A stretch of DNA of 9,367 nucleotides, taken from assembly GCA_003507115.1 (NCBI GenBank), contig DNWN01000038.1:26012-35378 (forward strand), given 5' to 3'. The notes below the pieces were generated by a model that was not told the origin of the DNA, did not search any database, and saw only the letters and a program-made list of their open reading frames with translations. Shown here piece after piece: positions 7,081 through 9,367 of the stretch. Position 1 is the stretch's first letter. Each line of letters starts with the position of its first letter. Source of the stretch: Cryomorphaceae bacterium (lineage in GTDB: Bacteria > Bacteroidota > Bacteroidia > Flavobacteriales > Schleiferiaceae). The position numbers were made by a program, and so were the translations under genes.

Positions 7081-7136
7081 CTAGCCCTCTAGCTACCTAG
7101 CCCTCTAGCTACCTAGCCCTCCAGCCACCTAGCTTT
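7081..7136. repeat. Tandem array of seven 8-bp CTAGCNNN units
   Basis: Seven consecutive 8-mers start at 7081, 7089, 7097, 7105, 7113, 7121 and 7129: CTAGCCCT, CTAGCTAC, CTAGCCCT, CTAGCTAC, CTAGCCCT, CCAGCCAC and CTAGCTTT. The first four also form two identical 16-bp units, and units 5-6 are a third copy with two changes. Six of the seven carry the self-complementary tetramer CTAG. The last unit reaches the first base of the acyl-CoA dehydrogenase stop codon, so the array would form the 3' untranslated start of that mRNA. Function is unknown. Confidence 0.9.
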
Positions 7137-8314
7137 TACTTGAACGCCGGAATCCCCGTCACATCCATGCCCGTAATGAGCAGATGAATGTCGTGAGTGC
7201 CTTCGTAGGTCACTACAGACTCCAGGTTCATCATGTGGCGCATGATGGGGTAGTCCCCGGTGATGCCCATGCCGCCGAGCATTTGGCGTGCATCGCGAGC
7301 GATGGTCAAGGCCATGTCCACGTTGTTGCGCTTGGCCATAGAAATTTGGGCGGTCGTGGCGCGGCCTTCATTCTTGAGTTGACCAAGGCGGAAGGTGAGC
7401 AATTGGGCTTTGGTGATCTCGGTGATCATTTCGGCCAATTTCTTTTGCTGAAGCTGGAAGCCACCGATGGGTCGGTCAAACTGAACGCGCTCCTTGGAGT
7501 AGCGAAGGGCTGTGTCGTAGCAGTCCATGGCTGCACCGATGGCGCCCCAGGCGATGCCGTAGCGGGCCGAATCCAAGCAGCCCAGGGGAGCCCCCAAGCC
7601 GGATTTGTTCGGCAGGAGATTCTCCTTGGGAACTTTCACGTTGTCGAAGACGAGCTCACCGGTGGCGGAGGCGCGCAACGACCATTTGTTGTGGGTTTCA
7701 GGCGTCGTGAAGCCTTCCATGCCACGCTCGACAATGAGGCCGTGGATGCGGCCCTCTTCGTTTTTGGCCCATACTACTGCAACATGGCAGAAAGGTGCAT
7801 TGGAAATCCACATTTTGGCTCCGTTTAGGAGGTAGTGGTCGCCCATGTCTTTGAAGTTGGTCACCATGCCGCCGGGGTTGGAGCCGAAGTTGGGTTCGGT
7901 CAAACCGAAGCTACCGAGCCATTCGCCGCTGGCCAATTTGGGCAAGTACTTCTGGCGCTGCTCCTCATTGCCGTAGGCGTAGATGGGGTACATCACCAAG
8001 GAAGACTGCACCGAACAGGTCGAACGAACGCCGCTGTCGCCGCGCTCAATCTCCTGCATCATGAGACCGTAGCTGATTTGGTCCAAGCCCGCACCGCCAT
8101 ATTCAGTAGGGATGTAGGGGCCAAAAGCACCAATTTCCGCCAAGCCTTGGACGATTTGGGTGGGAAACTCGGCCTTCTGGGCATAGTCTTCAATGATGGG
8201 GCTGACATCCCGCTTTACCCAGTCGCGTGTGGCGTCGCGAACGAGCTTGTGCTCATCCGTGAGGAGTTCGTCCAAGAGGTAGTAATCGGGGGCTTCAAAG
8301 AGGTCAGGTCGCAT
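7136..8314 (-). CDS. gcdH: Acyl-CoA dehydrogenase, glutaryl-CoA dehydrogenase type
   Basis: This 392-residue FAD enzyme most closely resembles glutaryl-CoA dehydrogenase (GCDH), which oxidises and decarboxylates glutaryl-CoA to crotonyl-CoA in lysine/tryptophan breakdown. Stretches nearly identical to what I recall of human GCDH are SVQSSLVMYPIYAYG (101-115), EEQRQKYLPKLASGE (117-131), the FAD-site segment FGLTEPNFGS (136-145), SLRASATGE (212-220), SARYGIAWG (249-257) and TYEGTHDIH (369-377). Glu371 is the expected catalytic base. Arg97 and Ser101 (in VRSTCSVQSS) match residues that hold the substrate's terminal carboxylate in GCDH, which supports a dicarboxylyl-CoA substrate. The substrate is still inferred. 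Electrons would pass to ETF. The gene is downstream of the MazG-like gene by 50 bp and has a TACCTTTG box of its own, so it may be transcribed both with the operon and alone. Confidence 0.92.
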   Translation of the reverse strand: MRPDLFEAPDYYLLDELLTDEHKLVRDATRDWVKRDVSPIIEDYAQKAEFPTQIVQGLAEIGAFGPYIPTEYGGAGLDQISYGLMMQEIERGDSGVRSTCSVQSSLVMYPIYAYGNEEQRQKYLPKLASGEWLGSFGLTEPNFGSNPGGMVTNFKDMGDHYLLNGAKMWISNAPFCHVAVVWAKNEEGRIHGLIVERGMEGFTTPETHNKWSLRASATGELVFDNVKVPKENLLPNKSGLGAPLGCLDSARYGIAWGAIGAAMDCYDTALRYSKERVQFDRPIGGFQLQQKKLAEMITEITKAQLLTFRLGQLKNEGRATTAQISMAKRNNVDMALTIARDARQMLGGMGITGDYPIMRHMMNLESVVTYEGTHDIHLLITGMDVTGIPAFK

Positions 8315-8333
8315 GTCTATGAGGTTGTGGCGG

Positions 8334-8341
8334 CAAAGGTA
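8334..8341 (-). promoter_or_regulatory. Candidate -7 promoter element (TACCTTTG) before gcdH
   Basis: On the minus strand this reads TACCTTTG, an exact match to the Bacteroidota -7 consensus TAnnTTTG. It ends 19 bp before the gcdH ATG, inside the 50 bp gap after the MazG-like gene. No clear -33 TTTG box is seen upstream. The larger gap compared with the 1-2 bp gaps earlier in the cluster supports a separate promoter here. Confidence 0.45.
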
Positions 8342-8364
8342 CGGCAGAGTCCTTTCCGGTTTGT

Positions 8365-8697
8365 TTAACGAAGCTTTGGGTTGCTCGCGTGGCGATCCTT
8401 GTCGCGGGCCCCTTTGGCGGCCATGCGTCGATCAAAAGCCGCTTGGAGGTCGGTACCCGTTTGGTTCGCGAGGCAGAGGGTGACGAAGAGAACGTCGGCG
8501 AGCTCCTCGCCCAGGTCTTTGGCCTTGTCGCTTTCTTTCTCGGACTGTTCCCCATAGCGGCGGGCGATGATGCGGGCCACTTCGCCCACTTCTTCGGTGA
8601 GTTGAGCCATGTTGGTCAGTTCATTGAAGTAGCGAACACCAAAGTTTTGAATCCATTGATCGACTTCGGACTGGAGGGATTGAATGGGTGTAGCCAT
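8365..8697 (-). CDS. MazG-like nucleotide pyrophosphohydrolase
   Basis: This 110-residue all-alpha protein belongs to the MazG/RS21-C6-like superfamily, which hydrolyses (d)NTPs to monophosphates and pyrophosphate and is thought to clean non-canonical nucleotides. The acidic Mg2+-binding motif is visible as EExxE in TEEVGEVAR (E35, E36, E39) followed by ExxD in EELADVLF (E65, D68), with an earlier acidic helix ELTNMAQL (26-33). The length fits single-domain members. The basic end around DKDRHASNPKL resembles Bacteroidota homologs. Its ATG is 1 bp after the dtd stop, and rsgA-dtd-this gene is an order I recognise from flavobacteria. The exact substrate is not known. Confidence 0.88.
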   Translation of the reverse strand: MATPIQSLQSEVDQWIQNFGVRYFNELTNMAQLTEEVGEVARIIARRYGEQSEKESDKAKDLGEELADVLFVTLCLANQTGTDLQAAFDRRMAAKGARDKDRHASNPKLR

Positions 8698-8698
8698 G

Positions 8699-9151
8699 TT
8701 ATTCTTTGTTTTTGGAGTCCATGGTGATGGTGACGGGGCCGTCGTTGATCAAGGCGACTTGCATATCTGCGCCGAACTCTCCCGATTTGACTGATAGGTT
8801 GGAGACATTCCACAATTGATCTAAGAAATCTTCATAGAGCGGCTCCGAGGTTCGAGGGTGCGCAGCACGATAATAGCTGGGTCGATTGCCCTTTTTTGTA
8901 GCTGCGTGCAAGGTAAATTGGGAAATCACGAGAATCTGCCCTTCCATTTCCATGACCGAGCGATTCATCACTCCGTCTTGGTCCTCAAAAAGGCGCATTT
9001 TGACAATTTTTTGGACCATCCAGGTGTTGTCCTCCGCGGTATCTCCTTCTTCCCAGCCGGCCAAAACAAGCAAACCGGCGCCAATAGACGCATGCACCTT
9101 GCCGTGTATTTGGACTGAGGCTTGTGTCACTTTTTGAATTACAACCCGCAT
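8699..9151 (-). CDS. dtd: D-aminoacyl-tRNA deacylase (DTD)
   Basis: This 150-residue protein is the standard length for DTD, a homodimeric cytoplasmic enzyme that removes D-amino acids (and glycine mischarged on tRNA-Ala) from tRNAs, keeping D-residues out of protein. Hallmarks are all present: MRVVIQKV at the N-terminus, the active-site SQFTL (77-81), GNRPSY (88-93), FGADM (126-130) and NDGPVT (136-141), whose Gly-cisPro pair (138-139) forms the chiral selectivity filter. The C-terminal SKNKE is a short charged tail. The gene starts 2 bp after the rsgA stop and ends 1 bp before the MazG-like start, so it is almost certainly co-transcribed with both. Confidence 0.98.
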   Translation of the reverse strand: MRVVIQKVTQASVQIHGKVHASIGAGLLVLAGWEEGDTAEDNTWMVQKIVKMRLFEDQDGVMNRSVMEMEGQILVISQFTLHAATKKGNRPSYYRAAHPRTSEPLYEDFLDQLWNVSNLSVKSGEFGADMQVALINDGPVTITMDSKNKE

Positions 9152-9153
9152 CT

Positions 9154-9367
9154 TCAGTCCATATTAGATTCGGCATGCCGGTAGGGATCCTCACCTTCAT
9201 CCCCTTTGAGCATGTGGACGTAATTCTCGTAGCGGCTGGGCGCGATGTCGTGTGCCTCATAGGCCCGGATGACCGCGCAATGTGGCTCGTCCACGTGCGT
9301 GCAGTTGTGGTACTTGCAGCCTTCTCCCAGGGCGAAGATTTCAGGGAAGTAGTGGCTGACCTGGTCC
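9154..9367 (-). CDS. rsgA: Ribosome small subunit GTPase RsgA, C-terminal part (start outside window)
   Basis: The last 70 codons of a minus-strand gene are present, ending at TGA (9154-9156). The decisive feature is the zinc-binding motif CKYHNCTHVDEPHC, which has the exact RsgA spacing C-x4-C-x-H-x5-C. It is preceded by VSHYFPEI and followed by CAVIRAYEAHDIAPSRYENYVHML, the usual C-terminal helices. RsgA (YjeQ) is a circularly permuted GTPase that checks late 30S subunit maturation. Its OB-fold and G domains lie beyond the right edge. The last residues (GDEGEDPYRHAESNMD) form an acidic tail. A longer open frame over this region (8985-9260) is out of frame with the motif and is not the gene. 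The dtd start follows after 2 bp. Confidence 0.93.
   Translation of the reverse strand, partial: DQVSHYFPEIFALGEGCKYHNCTHVDEPHCAVIRAYEAHDIAPSRYENYVHMLKGDEGEDPYRHAESNMD

Noticed and set aside
7081..7136. CRISPR array
   Set aside because: The units are 8 bp with no spacers of 30-40 bp between repeats and no cas genes nearby.
7184..8368. Two long plus-strand open frames (7184-7828 and 7835-8368) antisense to gcdH
   Set aside because: They lie fully opposite a strongly conserved gene, resemble no known protein, and are explained by the GC-rich third codon positions of gcdH.
8985..9260. 91-codon minus-strand frame across the dtd/rsgA junction
   Set aside because: It is out of frame with both the RsgA zinc motif and DTD.

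Overview
The window looks like ordinary chromosomal DNA of a member of the Bacteroidota, most likely in or near the Flavobacteriales. The evidence is the FtsZ C-terminus ending in NSFLHDNVD, the ftsZ-yqeY pair, the rsgA-dtd-MazG-like gene order, the absence of Shine-Dalgarno-like sequences before most starts, and copies of TACCTTTG, which fits the Bacteroidota -7 promoter element TAnnTTTG. The DNA looks GC-richer than most marine flavobacteria. The genus cannot be determined from the window.

Layout, left to right. (1) Plus strand: the 3' end of ftsZ overlaps by 11 bp a yqeY (GatB/YqeY-like) gene. (2) Minus strand: a small secreted, probably outer-membrane beta-barrel protein, ending 3 bp from the yqeY stop. 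(3) Plus strand: a 12-helix MFS transporter, divergent from the barrel gene. Its 3' end overlaps tail-to-tail by 44 bp with the next gene. (4) Minus strand: maeB, a full-length NADP-type malic enzyme fused to a phosphotransacetylase-like domain. (5) Plus strand: a four-helix membrane protein with a GTG start, followed after 9 bp by the ribosome-associated GTPase gene hflX. (6) A 186 bp convergent intergenic region with terminator-like hairpins and a tandem array of seven 8-bp CTAGCNNN units. (7) Minus strand, read right to left: rsgA (3' end only), dtd, a MazG-like pyrophosphohydrolase and a glutaryl-CoA dehydrogenase-type acyl-CoA dehydrogenase. The first three are packed with 1-2 bp gaps. 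The last follows after 50 bp and has its own promoter-like octamer.

Functionally this is housekeeping: cell division (FtsZ), tRNA-amidotransferase-like YqeY, ribosome rescue and maturation (HflX, RsgA), translation proofreading (DTD), nucleotide-pool cleaning (MazG-like), and central carbon or acyl-CoA metabolism (MaeB, GcdH). There are no RNA genes, insertion sequences, CRISPR arrays or phage genes. I found no convincing undescribed system. The best leads are the 8-bp CTAGC array, the recurring TACCTTTG octamer at a near-constant distance from start codons, and two gene overlaps.
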